Origin: Sulfurimonas sp.
Lineage (GTDB): Bacteria > Campylobacterota > Campylobacteria > Campylobacterales > Sulfurimonadaceae
Direction: 5' to 3'
Assembly (NCBI GenBank): GCA_028684815.1
Contig: JAQUFE010000003.1
Span: forward strand, 29,708-93,707
Length of the DNA stretch: 64,000 nucleotides
This document shows positions 40,556-48,138 of this stretch, in pieces; positions within the stretch are counted from its first letter, which is position 1; each line of letters starts with the position of its first letter. The translations under genes were made by a program, and so were the position numbers. The notes under the pieces are model-generated. The model had not been told where the DNA came from. It was given only the letters and a program-made list of their open reading frames with translations, and did no database searches.

Positions 40556-41575
40556 TTAGCCCATCGGGTACATAATTTCCTCTTGTATAACTCTTATCTT
40601 TTGCATCACCTCATCACTTAGAACAAGATCCATCGCTGCAAATGAGGCATCTAATTGCTCTGCGTTTACTGCTCCTATAATGGTAGAAGCCACAAAGTCA
40701 AACTGCTTTGAGTAGGCTACTGCTAGGGTTACTGGGCTTATCTCTAAGCTTTTTGCTATCTCCATATACTTCGCGGTAGATGCTAATGATTTTTCATTTA
40801 CAAATCTTGTTCCTTGCGCTTTTGTACGAACATCTTTGCTTTTAAGATATTCACTAAATCTTGCATCTGATGGATAAAAAGCACCGTTATACTTTCCACT
40901 CAAAACTCCACCAGCTATGGGCGAGTACGGCAAAAGTGAGATTTGCTCTTTTTGGCAGATAAGAGAAAGTTCATCTAAAAACCGTGGATTGTTCAAAGAG
41001 AAGTTGTTTTGAATGGACTCAAACCTTGAGATGCCAAGTCTTTTTGAAGTCTCATTTGCTTTTGTCAGTCCATAAGCGCTATCGTTTGATGTTCCTATGT
41101 ATCTGACTTTGCCCTCTTTTACAAGCTCATCAAAGGCTAAAAGTGACTCTTCTATGGGAACTATAGTATCTGGCCAGTGCATCTGGTAAAGGTCTATATA
41201 GTCCGTTTGAAGTCTCTTTAAACTCCCCTCCACTGCTCTTTTTATATGGAACTTATCAACAGCAGTAAAACCATGACGAACAGGCGGAACAAACCAACCA
41301 TTTGCGGCTCCTGCTATCTTAGATGCTAAGATGATGCTATCTCTGTGTTTTGTCTTTAACCACTTACCTACTATGGTCTCAGTCGCTCCAACATAGCTCT
41401 CTTTTGGAGGAACTGGATAGAGTTCTGCAGTATCGAAAAAGTTTATGCCTCTCTCATAAGCTTTGTCCATGATTTTAAAAGACTCTTGCTCATCACTCCA
41501 ACTTCCAAAACCCATAGTTCCTAAGCATATTGGCGTAACTCTAAGCCCAGTTTTTCCGATGTATCTATAGTTCAT
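40556..41575 (-). CDS. Aldo/keto reductase (Tas/YdhF-like)
   Basis: 339 aa TIM-barrel NADPH oxidoreductase. The catalytic residues are visible: Asp and Tyr in FFDTAELYP, Lys in ILASKIAG and His in YQMHWPD. The cofactor region near the C-terminus (AVAYSKQFDFVASTIIGAVNAEQL) is intact. The substrate cannot be told from the sequence. The small VF530 gene lies 20 bases upstream on the same strand. Confidence 0.9.
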   Translation of the reverse strand: MNYRYIGKTGLRVTPICLGTMGFGSWSDEQESFKIMDKAYERGINFFDTAELYPVPPKESYVGATETIVGKWLKTKHRDSIILASKIAGAANGWFVPPVRHGFTAVDKFHIKRAVEGSLKRLQTDYIDLYQMHWPDTIVPIEESLLAFDELVKEGKVRYIGTSNDSAYGLTKANETSKRLGISRFESIQNNFSLNNPRFLDELSLICQKEQISLLPYSPIAGGVLSGKYNGAFYPSDARFSEYLKSKDVRTKAQGTRFVNEKSLASTAKYMEIAKSLEISPVTLAVAYSKQFDFVASTIIGAVNAEQLDASFAAMDLVLSDEVMQKIRVIQEEIMYPMG

Positions 41576-41595
41576 TTGTACTCCTTCAATTATCT

Positions 41596-41826
41596 CTACT
41601 TCGCATCTATCATCTTAAGATACAACTCTTCAACCTTCTCTCTAGCCCAAGGGGTTTTTCTAAGAAACTTCAAACTAGAATTAACCGTAGGGTCAAACAA
41701 AAAGCATCTTATCTCTATAAGCTTCCCCAGTTTTTTCCAACCATAATGCTTCACAAGCTCTTCTAAAATATCTTTTAGTTTAACACCGTGAAGCGGATTG
41801 TTTTTGTTTTTATCTTGCTCACTCAT
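41596..41826 (-). CDS. VF530-family small DNA-binding protein (DUF2132)
   Basis: 76 aa. The sequence [34 protein letters not shown] followed by [23 protein letters not shown] is typical of the VF530 family, small helical proteins reported to bind DNA. It probably shares a transcript with the aldo/keto reductase 20 bases downstream. Confidence 0.88.
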   Translation of the reverse strand: MSEQDKNKNNPLHGVKLKDILEELVKHYGWKKLGKLIEIRCFLFDPTVNSSLKFLRKTPWAREKVEELYLKMIDAK

Positions 41827-41895
41827 AATCTACCTTTTTTTATAATCTTTCATCTATTTTATCAACTCTACTTTTCTCAATCTTTGCTTATTTTA

Positions 41896-42567
41896 CTACA
41901 CAAACTCCAAGGCTTTCTGGTCAAATTGATATGTTTTGTGAGATATTTTTGTTAGGATTTTTTTACTTGCTAAGTCTTTAAAGAGTTTTATAAGAGTTGG
42001 TTTTGAGATGCTTACCTCTTGCATGATGTCGGCGTAAGATGCTAAAAGTTGGCATTTTTCATCTAAGTTGTCCATTATAAATCGTATTACATCAACTTGC
42101 TTTGAGTCTGTGATGGCTGAGATGGTTCTAATGATATTTGAATTTTTCTGTATCTCTTTTTTTTGCATAAGCGGTAAGAGTATGTCATGCAGAGTATTTA
42201 GCAACTCTTTTAGGTTTATAGGTTTTACTATGTAGTTCTCTACCTTTAGTTTTATAGCATCTAGTAGGTACTTTGTATCTGTGTGAGCAGTTGTGAGGAT
42301 TGTAGGGATATGGATATTGTGAACCTCTTTTAACTCTCTTAAAAAGTCGATACCATTTTCATTTTCTAGCAAAATATCTGATACTATAACATCAACTCTA
42401 TGTCTTTTTATAACATCAAGCGCCTCTCTTGATGTTTTTACAGCAAAGATGTTTTTCACAAAATCGCCTAACATATCTTTAGTTTGATATAAAAGTGAGT
42501 CATCATCTTCTAAGTAGAGTATGTTGTAGCCATTTAGTATGTTTAAGTTTCTAGTTATCATTTTCAT
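41896..42567 (-). CDS. Response regulator with C-terminal helix-turn-helix
   Basis: 223 aa. The receiver domain has an acidic patch EDDD (20-23), phospho-acceptor Asp64 in VIVSDILLEN, then TTAHTD and the conserved Lys of YIVKPINL. The C-terminal 90 residues are not OmpR- or NarL-like; they contain a winged-helix-like segment (VSISKPTLIKLFKDLASKKILTKIS). It overlaps the kinase gene by 17 bases. It is the output of the kinase/binding-protein set and faces away from the formate dehydrogenase operon, its most likely target by position. Confidence 0.88.
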   Translation of the reverse strand: MKMITRNLNILNGYNILYLEDDDSLLYQTKDMLGDFVKNIFAVKTSREALDVIKRHRVDVIVSDILLENENGIDFLRELKEVHNIHIPTILTTAHTDTKYLLDAIKLKVENYIVKPINLKELLNTLHDILLPLMQKKEIQKNSNIIRTISAITDSKQVDVIRFIMDNLDEKCQLLASYADIMQEVSISKPTLIKLFKDLASKKILTKISHKTYQFDQKALEFV

Positions 42568-44140
42568 CCTTGAGTGGTATAGTTATGCTAAAGAGTGTGC
42601 ATTTTTGAAACTCTTTATTTTGTATTTTATAGTAAACATTCTTACACTCAATTTTACCGTTCATATGTTTTTGCACAATCTGTTGTGACATATAGAGCCC
42701 AATGCCAGTTCCACTACTCTTATATTTTGTTGTATAGTAAGGTTCAAAGATGTGATCTATTATCTCTTCATCGATGCCGCCACCATTGTCTACTATGTTT
42801 ACTCTTATGTTATTTTTCGACTTTTTAACTACTACTTCTATATATCTTTTATACTCTTTATCTTTTAGTGCATCTATAGCGTTTGAGATGATGTTTAAAA
42901 AAACATGTGAGAGTTCATTATAAAAACCATAAATCTCCTCATCAGCTTTAACATTTAGTAAAAAACAAACCTCTTCTTTTTCTAGTAAATATTTAGACAG
43001 AAGAAAGGAGTGTTGAATACATTTTTTTATAAAAAATCTCTCTTTAGATCTACTAGGCTTAAAGAAATTTTGAAAATCATCTAGCGTTTTTGACATATTG
43101 TCACCAAGTAACGTTGCATCCTCAACTTTTTGTTTTAAAACCTCTGGTGTCAGTTTTCCTAACTCCATCTTAGTCTCAACACCTTGTACTATCATCATCA
43201 AAGAAGAGAGTGGTTGTCTCCACTGATGAGCGATGTTTGCTATCATCTCCCCAAGGCTTGCAAGTCTGGCTTGTTGAAACATTATCAGGTCTTTTTTCCT
43301 TGAGTTTGCAACCTCAAAAGCTATACGTTTTTCTAAAGATTCATTTAGTTTTAGTAGCTCTTTTGTTTTCTCATTTACAACATCTTCAAGCCCAAAGTGA
43401 ATCTTTTTAAAGTGCATAATTATCATAACTGAGAGCATAATAGAAAAAACAAAAACAAAGATTATAGAAATATTTAGTATAGTTGAGAGAGTATTAAAGA
43501 TATTTTGAGTATCTCTTTTCTCACGAATTGCCATATTTAGATCATAGTTAGTTAGATTTGTAAGGTAGATAGAGATTGCATTTACTTCAAAATTTACTTT
43601 TTGTATAAGAGTCTCTATTTTTATACTATTTGGACTTTTTAACTCAAGCAAAATCTCACTTACAAGAATATCTACCTTTTTGATTTTTTCATTTATATTT
43701 GAGATGATGCTTCTTTGTAAGATTTTGTTTTGGTTTTGGTTTCCAATAGTAAAGAGTTTTTTTATAGATTTCGTTATAAAAGAAGCTTTATATTCATCTG
43801 AAAAGTTTATCTCTATATACTTTGCCCAATTATCTTTAATAACTTGCTCTCCTAAAGTTATAACATCATAAGAGTATTTCAAATCTATATTTTTGTTATA
43901 CACATCTAATATAGTCTCTTGTATATTTATAAGATAAGCATCTTTTATAGCTTCAAGTTTTAAGATGGGCTTTGTTCTTTTTTCAAACAAAACATCAAAA
44001 TCGTTTTTTATAGTATAGATGGAGATTTGCGAGAGAGCTATAATAGACATCATACCACCAATGATAATAAACATCAAAATAGATGTTTTATATGAAAATG
44101 AAATTTTTTCTATAGATGCGAGTAGTTTTTTAATCTTCAT
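42551..44140 (-). CDS. Membrane sensor histidine kinase
   Basis: 529 aa. Two membrane helices (about 19-42 and 216-242) bracket a helical periplasmic domain of about 170 residues. The phospho-acceptor box is LGEMIANIAHQWRQPLSSL (His near residue 306). The ATPase domain has NIISNAIDAL, VDNGGGIDEEIIDHIFEPYYTTK and GTGIGLYMSQQIV. The HWRQPL type of H box is common in Campylobacterota. It overlaps the binding-protein gene by 11 bases and the regulator by 17, so the three are co-translated. Confidence 0.92.
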   Translation of the reverse strand: MKIKKLLASIEKISFSYKTSILMFIIIGGMMSIIALSQISIYTIKNDFDVLFEKRTKPILKLEAIKDAYLINIQETILDVYNKNIDLKYSYDVITLGEQVIKDNWAKYIEINFSDEYKASFITKSIKKLFTIGNQNQNKILQRSIISNINEKIKKVDILVSEILLELKSPNSIKIETLIQKVNFEVNAISIYLTNLTNYDLNMAIREKRDTQNIFNTLSTILNISIIFVFVFSIMLSVMIIMHFKKIHFGLEDVVNEKTKELLKLNESLEKRIAFEVANSRKKDLIMFQQARLASLGEMIANIAHQWRQPLSSLMMIVQGVETKMELGKLTPEVLKQKVEDATLLGDNMSKTLDDFQNFFKPSRSKERFFIKKCIQHSFLLSKYLLEKEEVCFLLNVKADEEIYGFYNELSHVFLNIISNAIDALKDKEYKRYIEVVVKKSKNNIRVNIVDNGGGIDEEIIDHIFEPYYTTKYKSSGTGIGLYMSQQIVQKHMNGKIECKNVYYKIQNKEFQKCTLFSITIPLKDENDN

Positions 44141-45272
44141 TTTTAACTTCTATAAAATTTGAGTTTTTATATTTGTAGAGATAGACTTTGTTATGGAGTT
44201 GTGTATTTTTAAAGCCAATCTCTAAAGCACCCAAAGAGTCACTTTTAAGACTTTTTATCTCTTTTAAAAACTTCTCTCTTGTTATATCACCTTTCATATT
44301 TTGCAGGGCTGCTACTACTGTTTTTGCGGCAAGAAACGACTCTAGAGATATAAATCCAAGTGCCTGATTTGGATAGTATTTTTGCATAAGCTCTTTATAC
44401 TCCAAAACGACGCTTAGTTTAGAATTTTTGTAGTTTGGTACGACTTCGCTAAAGAGTAAATTAGTAGTGTTTTTGTCTAACTCTTTTACCATCTCATCAG
44501 CATCCCCAAAGGAGATATTGCAAAAGTAAGTATTTTTAAAAATCTTATCTTCTTTAGCAGTTTTTATAAAAAGAGCATTGGCTCTATGAGCTCCAACCAT
44601 TAGTATTGCCTCAGGTTGAACACTCTTTATCTCATATAGCGCGTGTTTTATGGAGAGAGTATTTCTTTTGTAAGTACCCTCACCTGCTAACTTTAAGCCT
44701 CTTTTACCTAAAGATTCTAGAAGTGATACAAAACCCTCTTCTCCATAATCATCATTTTGGTAAAAAACTGCAAATCTTTTTACACCTTTTTTCTCATAAA
44801 GATACTTCACAATAGCATCTATTTCTTGGTCATAAGAGCTTCTAAAGTTTACAAAGTATTTATTGTTTTTATCTCTTAAAAATTCAGCTCCACTAAATGG
44901 AGCTATAAAAGGTATTTTATTTTCTTGAAGTATAGGTAAGCTTTTTTTTACCGTAGGAGTTCCGACAAAACCAAAAAAGGCAAATATATTTTCATCTATA
45001 AGCTTCCTAATATTTTTTATAGTTCGCTCAGGCTCATACATATCATCATAAACTATAAGAGATATTTTTTTATCTTTTAAAAGGTTGTTATCATTAGCAT
45101 ATCTAAAATAAGCGTTAGCACCACTATAAACAGAACTACCCCAAGCTTTCATAATCCCAGTATTAGCAACAGAGATACCTAACTTTAAGCTCTCTTCTGT
45201 AAACCTCTCATCTCTAAGAGAAAAGTATAAAAAAATTAAAACCCCAATTAGAGCTAGAAAATACCTTATCAC
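44130..45272 (-). CDS. Type 1 periplasmic binding protein (LivJ-like) of a sensory operon
   Basis: 380 aa. The N-terminus (residues 3-19, YFLALIGVLIFLYFS) is a membrane anchor or signal. The rest is a Leu/Ile/Val-binding-protein-like fold (LGISVANTGIMKAWGSSVYSGANAYF, FAFFGFVGTPTVKKSLPIL and YQNDDYGEEGFVSLL). No ABC transporter genes follow; instead it is fused by overlap to a histidine kinase gene, so it probably senses a ligand for the kinase and does not feed a transporter. The ligand is unknown. Confidence 0.87.
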   Translation of the reverse strand: MIRYFLALIGVLIFLYFSLRDERFTEESLKLGISVANTGIMKAWGSSVYSGANAYFRYANDNNLLKDKKISLIVYDDMYEPERTIKNIRKLIDENIFAFFGFVGTPTVKKSLPILQENKIPFIAPFSGAEFLRDKNNKYFVNFRSSYDQEIDAIVKYLYEKKGVKRFAVFYQNDDYGEEGFVSLLESLGKRGLKLAGEGTYKRNTLSIKHALYEIKSVQPEAILMVGAHRANALFIKTAKEDKIFKNTYFCNISFGDADEMVKELDKNTTNLLFSEVVPNYKNSKLSVVLEYKELMQKYYPNQALGFISLESFLAAKTVVAALQNMKGDITREKFLKEIKSLKSDSLGALEIGFKNTQLHNKVYLYKYKNSNFIEVKNED

Positions 45273-45366
45273 CCATAAGCCTTTTTTATGATGATTGTAT
45301 CATAAATGGATTGATTTTTATATTTTTGGTAATCAGTAAAGTATATTTTACTTTTTAAGTATTATT

Positions 45367-45415
45367 AAAGTTTCATGAAGCTAAACTTTGGTCATATTTT
45401 TTTTACCAAAAGGAG
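45367..45415 (+). promoter_or_regulatory. Inverted repeats in the fdh leader
   Basis: Two nested repeats precede the first fdh gene. AAAGTTT-N9-AAACTTT (45367-45389) looks like an operator for a dimeric regulator. TTTGGT-N12-ACCAAA (45387-45410) could fold next to the AGGAG ribosome site at 45411-45415. They lie in the 150-base gap shared with the divergent sensor operon. Binding is not shown. Confidence 0.4.
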
Positions 45416-45422
45416 TTTATAG

Positions 45423-47090
45423 ATGCAAGAGTTTATCTACTATAGTGATAGAGGACTTGATTTTCCGCTTCCTGAGCACATTCTAGTTACTTCGACTTAT
45501 GAGCAAAAAAACAGTTTTATTGTCTCAAACTCACAAGAGGTGCATGGAGAAGTAATCGCTGATGAGATTGACTTTTACATCTCTAACTCACAAGATTCCA
45601 TAGCAGATAAGATTAAAAATGTTGAAAAACTCTACGAGATAAATGCTATTCGCTTTGATATGGCACAAGATGTGAGTTTCAGCCAAGATGTCTCTAAAGA
45701 GGTTTTACTCATAGCAACAAAAGAGCAAAAGGAGAGTTTCCTTAAGGCTATGGTTCCAGATGAGTTTAATCTTTTTCATGTACTTCCAGATGCTATAAAA
45801 TCTATTGATGGCCACATTGGAGCTTTGAATGCTGTTATTAATGACACATTTAAAGATGCTACGCTTAAAGTTTCTCAGGTAGTTTGGTTTGATCGCGACA
45901 AAAGAAAAAAAGAGAGAAGCGGAGTTTACGATCCACAAGAGAATTCTATAGATGCAACACTTGCAACACTTAGAAAAAATCTTACAAACTATGACTATAA
46001 AAAATTTACTATTTATGATCAAAACATCTGTCAATACCATGAAAGACGAGAAGAAGTTTGCTCCAAATGTGAAGAGGTATGCCCAACTGTTGCCATCATC
46101 AAAATTGATGAGAGTAAACATCTAAAGTTTTCACAAATAGATTGTCATGGCTGTGGTGGCTGCATCTCTGTTTGTCCTGCAGGCGCGTTAGACTATGCCC
46201 CAACTACTAGAGAGAGCATCTATGAGATGGCTAAACATTTTCGTTATCACACACCTTTAGTTATACCAAAGATTATGAATCTTAAAGATTTAGAAATCTC
46301 TTTAAAAGAGAATGTTTTACCTCTAAAGATAGAAGGCGAAAAGTTCCTGCATGAGTCAACTTTTCTGACTCTACTTCAAGAGTCTGGCTCTCAGGTAATT
46401 TTCTACTCAGATTTTTTATCTAAGGGTGTAAAAGATTCCATCTTAATTTTAAATCAAATCTATCAAAAAAAGTACAACAAAGATGCAATCCTTGTTGCTG
46501 CTAACAAAGAAGAACTCCAAGATGCTATACAAAAGGCTGAGTTTATAGAAAACTCAAGATATTCATACAATGAGATAGGTTCTAAAAAAAGAGAGGTTTT
46601 CTCACTTCGTCTCTCACACATGATAGGCGAAGAAGATTTGGGAGTAGTCACTACTGGCGAGCATGTTCACTACGCTACTGTAAAAGTTGACCAAGACAAA
46701 TGTACACTCTGTTTAGCTTGTGTTGGAGCTTGTAATGTAGATGCACTTGTAGCAGACCCGAAGACTTATGAGTTAAAACTAAATGCTTCAATCTGTACGG
46801 CATGTGGATATTGTGTTCCATCTTGTCCTGAAAAAGATTGTCTCACTTTAGAGCAAGATATTATAGAGTTAAAACCATCTTGGTTTAAAGAGACAACACT
46901 TGCTAAAGATACTCTTTTTGCTTGTGTTGAGTGCGGAGTAGAGTTTGCAACCACTAAGTCAGTTGAAAAAATCGCTGCGATGATGGGGCCTATTTTTGCA
47001 CTTACAAGCCCAGTAAAACAAAGAACACTCTACTGCTGTGAAAACTGCAAACCAAAACTAATGATAAAAGAAGGACTACTAAATGCGTAA
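45423..47090 (+). CDS. Multi-cluster ferredoxin-like protein of the formate dehydrogenase operon
   Basis: 555 aa, cytoplasmic by sequence (no signal). It has one atypical Cys group CSKCEEVC with CHGCGGCISVCPAGAL (about residues 213-257), a second two-cluster group CTLCLACVGACNVDAL and CTACGYCVPSCPEKDC (about 426-476), and a C-terminal pair CVECGVEF...CCENCK that resembles a zinc ribbon. It should bind three or four [4Fe-4S] clusters. It could donate or accept electrons in enzyme maturation. It opens the operon behind AGGAG and overlaps the chaperone gene by 8 bases. Confidence 0.8.
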   Translation: MQEFIYYSDRGLDFPLPEHILVTSTYEQKNSFIVSNSQEVHGEVIADEIDFYISNSQDSIADKIKNVEKLYEINAIRFDMAQDVSFSQDVSKEVLLIATKEQKESFLKAMVPDEFNLFHVLPDAIKSIDGHIGALNAVINDTFKDATLKVSQVVWFDRDKRKKERSGVYDPQENSIDATLATLRKNLTNYDYKKFTIYDQNICQYHERREEVCSKCEEVCPTVAIIKIDESKHLKFSQIDCHGCGGCISVCPAGALDYAPTTRESIYEMAKHFRYHTPLVIPKIMNLKDLEISLKENVLPLKIEGEKFLHESTFLTLLQESGSQVIFYSDFLSKGVKDSILILNQIYQKKYNKDAILVAANKEELQDAIQKAEFIENSRYSYNEIGSKKREVFSLRLSHMIGEEDLGVVTTGEHVHYATVKVDQDKCTLCLACVGACNVDALVADPKTYELKLNASICTACGYCVPSCPEKDCLTLEQDIIELKPSWFKETTLAKDTLFACVECGVEFATTKSVEKIAAMMGPIFALTSPVKQRTLYCCENCKPKLMIKEGLLNA

Positions 47091-47697
47091 TGAAGAAATA
47101 GATAGAGCAAGACTGTTTATATATAACTTACTGTCTCTTTTGTTTGTAGAGAGCCATGTTAAAAGTGAGCTAGTTCAAATCAAAGAGAACTTAAAACTTC
47201 TCTCTTTAAGCTCTTTTGATGATGATGTAAGTGAGGCAGCATCTTTGATTTTACAAAACTTAGAGAGTGGCTCTGATGATGAGCTTTATGTTGAGTATCA
47301 AGAGCTATTTTTAGTTCCATTTTCATCTTTTATCTCTCTTAGTGCTTCGTACTATTATGAGCAAAGAGAAGGTGGAATGATGCTCTTAAAGGTAAGAGAT
47401 ATCTTAGCTAGAACTAAGATCAGAAAAGATGAAGCTTCTTTTAGTGCCCCAGAAGATCACTTTGGTTTTATCTTCACATTAGCAGCTTATATTATAGAAC
47501 AAGGGATGAAAGATGAGTTAGATGCATCTTTGCAAAAAGAGCTTTTTGAAGCGGTTATAAATCCATTTTGCGATGAAATAGCTTACAAAATGATGTCTAG
47601 CGATACAAAGCTTTACTCCAATGTTGGGGCAATTTTGGGTAACTTTTGTAATTTTGAAAGAGCATACTTGGATGTGACAAAAATAAAAGCAGCTTAA
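47083..47697 (+). CDS. TorD/DmsD-family chaperone for formate dehydrogenase
   Basis: 204 aa, all helical. Features of the TorD family are visible: NEEIDRARLFIYNLLSLLF at the N-terminus, YVEYQELFLVPFSSFISLSASYYYEQREGG, and PEDHFGFIFTLAAYII. Such proteins bind the Tat signal of a molybdenum enzyme until the cofactor is in place. The partner here should be FdhA, three genes on. The stop is followed by a 7-bp hairpin. Confidence 0.87.
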   Translation: MRNEEIDRARLFIYNLLSLLFVESHVKSELVQIKENLKLLSLSSFDDDVSEAASLILQNLESGSDDELYVEYQELFLVPFSSFISLSASYYYEQREGGMMLLKVRDILARTKIRKDEASFSAPEDHFGFIFTLAAYIIEQGMKDELDASLQKELFEAVINPFCDEIAYKMMSSDTKLYSNVGAILGNFCNFERAYLDVTKIKAA

Positions 47698-47701
47698 AGG
47701 T

Positions 47702-47720
47702 GGAGACTAAAAAAGTCTCC
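47702..47720 (+). repeat. Hairpin between the chaperone and the small Tat gene
   Basis: GGAGACT-AAAAA-AGTCTCC is a perfect 7-bp stem four bases after the chaperone stop, inside the operon. A looser similar hairpin (GGGACTTTAGTCTC) lies at about 48067-48080 before fdhA. These could set transcript stability or attenuate read-through between chaperone and catalytic genes. Confidence 0.5.
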
Positions 47721-47775
47721 CTAAGGGTTTATTTGGAACTTTTAGGGTGGCTTTTAACCACAAATAAGAAGAGGA

Positions 47776-48015
47776 GTGAGTATGTCTGATGATATATTAA
47801 AAAGAAGGGATTTTCTCAAGCGCGCTGGAATTGCCGCTTCAGTTCTTGCTACTTCAGTAGTCGCAGTTGCTGCTACAACTGAGGGTCAGCATAGAGGTCA
47901 TAGAGGAAACAGCGAAAACATAGGAGATGGTGTTGTAGTTGGGTCTTCAAATAAAAAAGAGATTTTGTATACAAAGACTCAAAACTGGGAAGAGTTTTAC
48001 CAAGCGGCAAAGTAA
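47776..48015 (+). CDS. Small Tat-signal protein of formate dehydrogenase operons
   Basis: 80 codons, 79 aa; the second Met two codons in (MSDDILKRRDFLKRAG) is also possible, with GAGGAG upstream favouring the region. The Tat motif KRRDFLKRAG and hydrophobic stretch IAASVLATSVVAVAA are followed by about 45 polar residues ending WEEFYQAAK. This is the pattern of the formate dehydrogenase region TAT target family (TIGR02811, from memory). The molecular role is not established. It is separated from fdhA by 123 bases with hairpins. Confidence 0.8.
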   Translation: MSMSDDILKRRDFLKRAGIAASVLATSVVAVAATTEGQHRGHRGNSENIGDGVVVGSSNKKEILYTKTQNWEEFYQAAK

Positions 48016-48086
48016 CACCTTACAACTCTCGAAAAACTCATTTTTCGTAGCTTCAGGGGTTGAAAGGGACTTTAGTCTCTCCTATT

Positions 48087-48106
48087 AAAACGAACTTGTT
48101 CGTTTT
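48087..48106 (+). repeat. Palindromic hairpin upstream of fdhA
   Basis: AAAACGAAC-TT-GTTCGTTTT is a perfect 9-bp stem with a 2-base centre, 32 bases before the fdhA ATG. Its core CGAACTTGTTCG is the same 12 bases found at 54768-54779 after the NifS-like gene, where the outer pairs are CCC/GGG instead. It could be an operator, an attenuator or a repeat-family member. Confidence 0.6.
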
Positions 48107-48138
48107 GATATATAAATAAAAAAAGAAGGAAGAATAAG

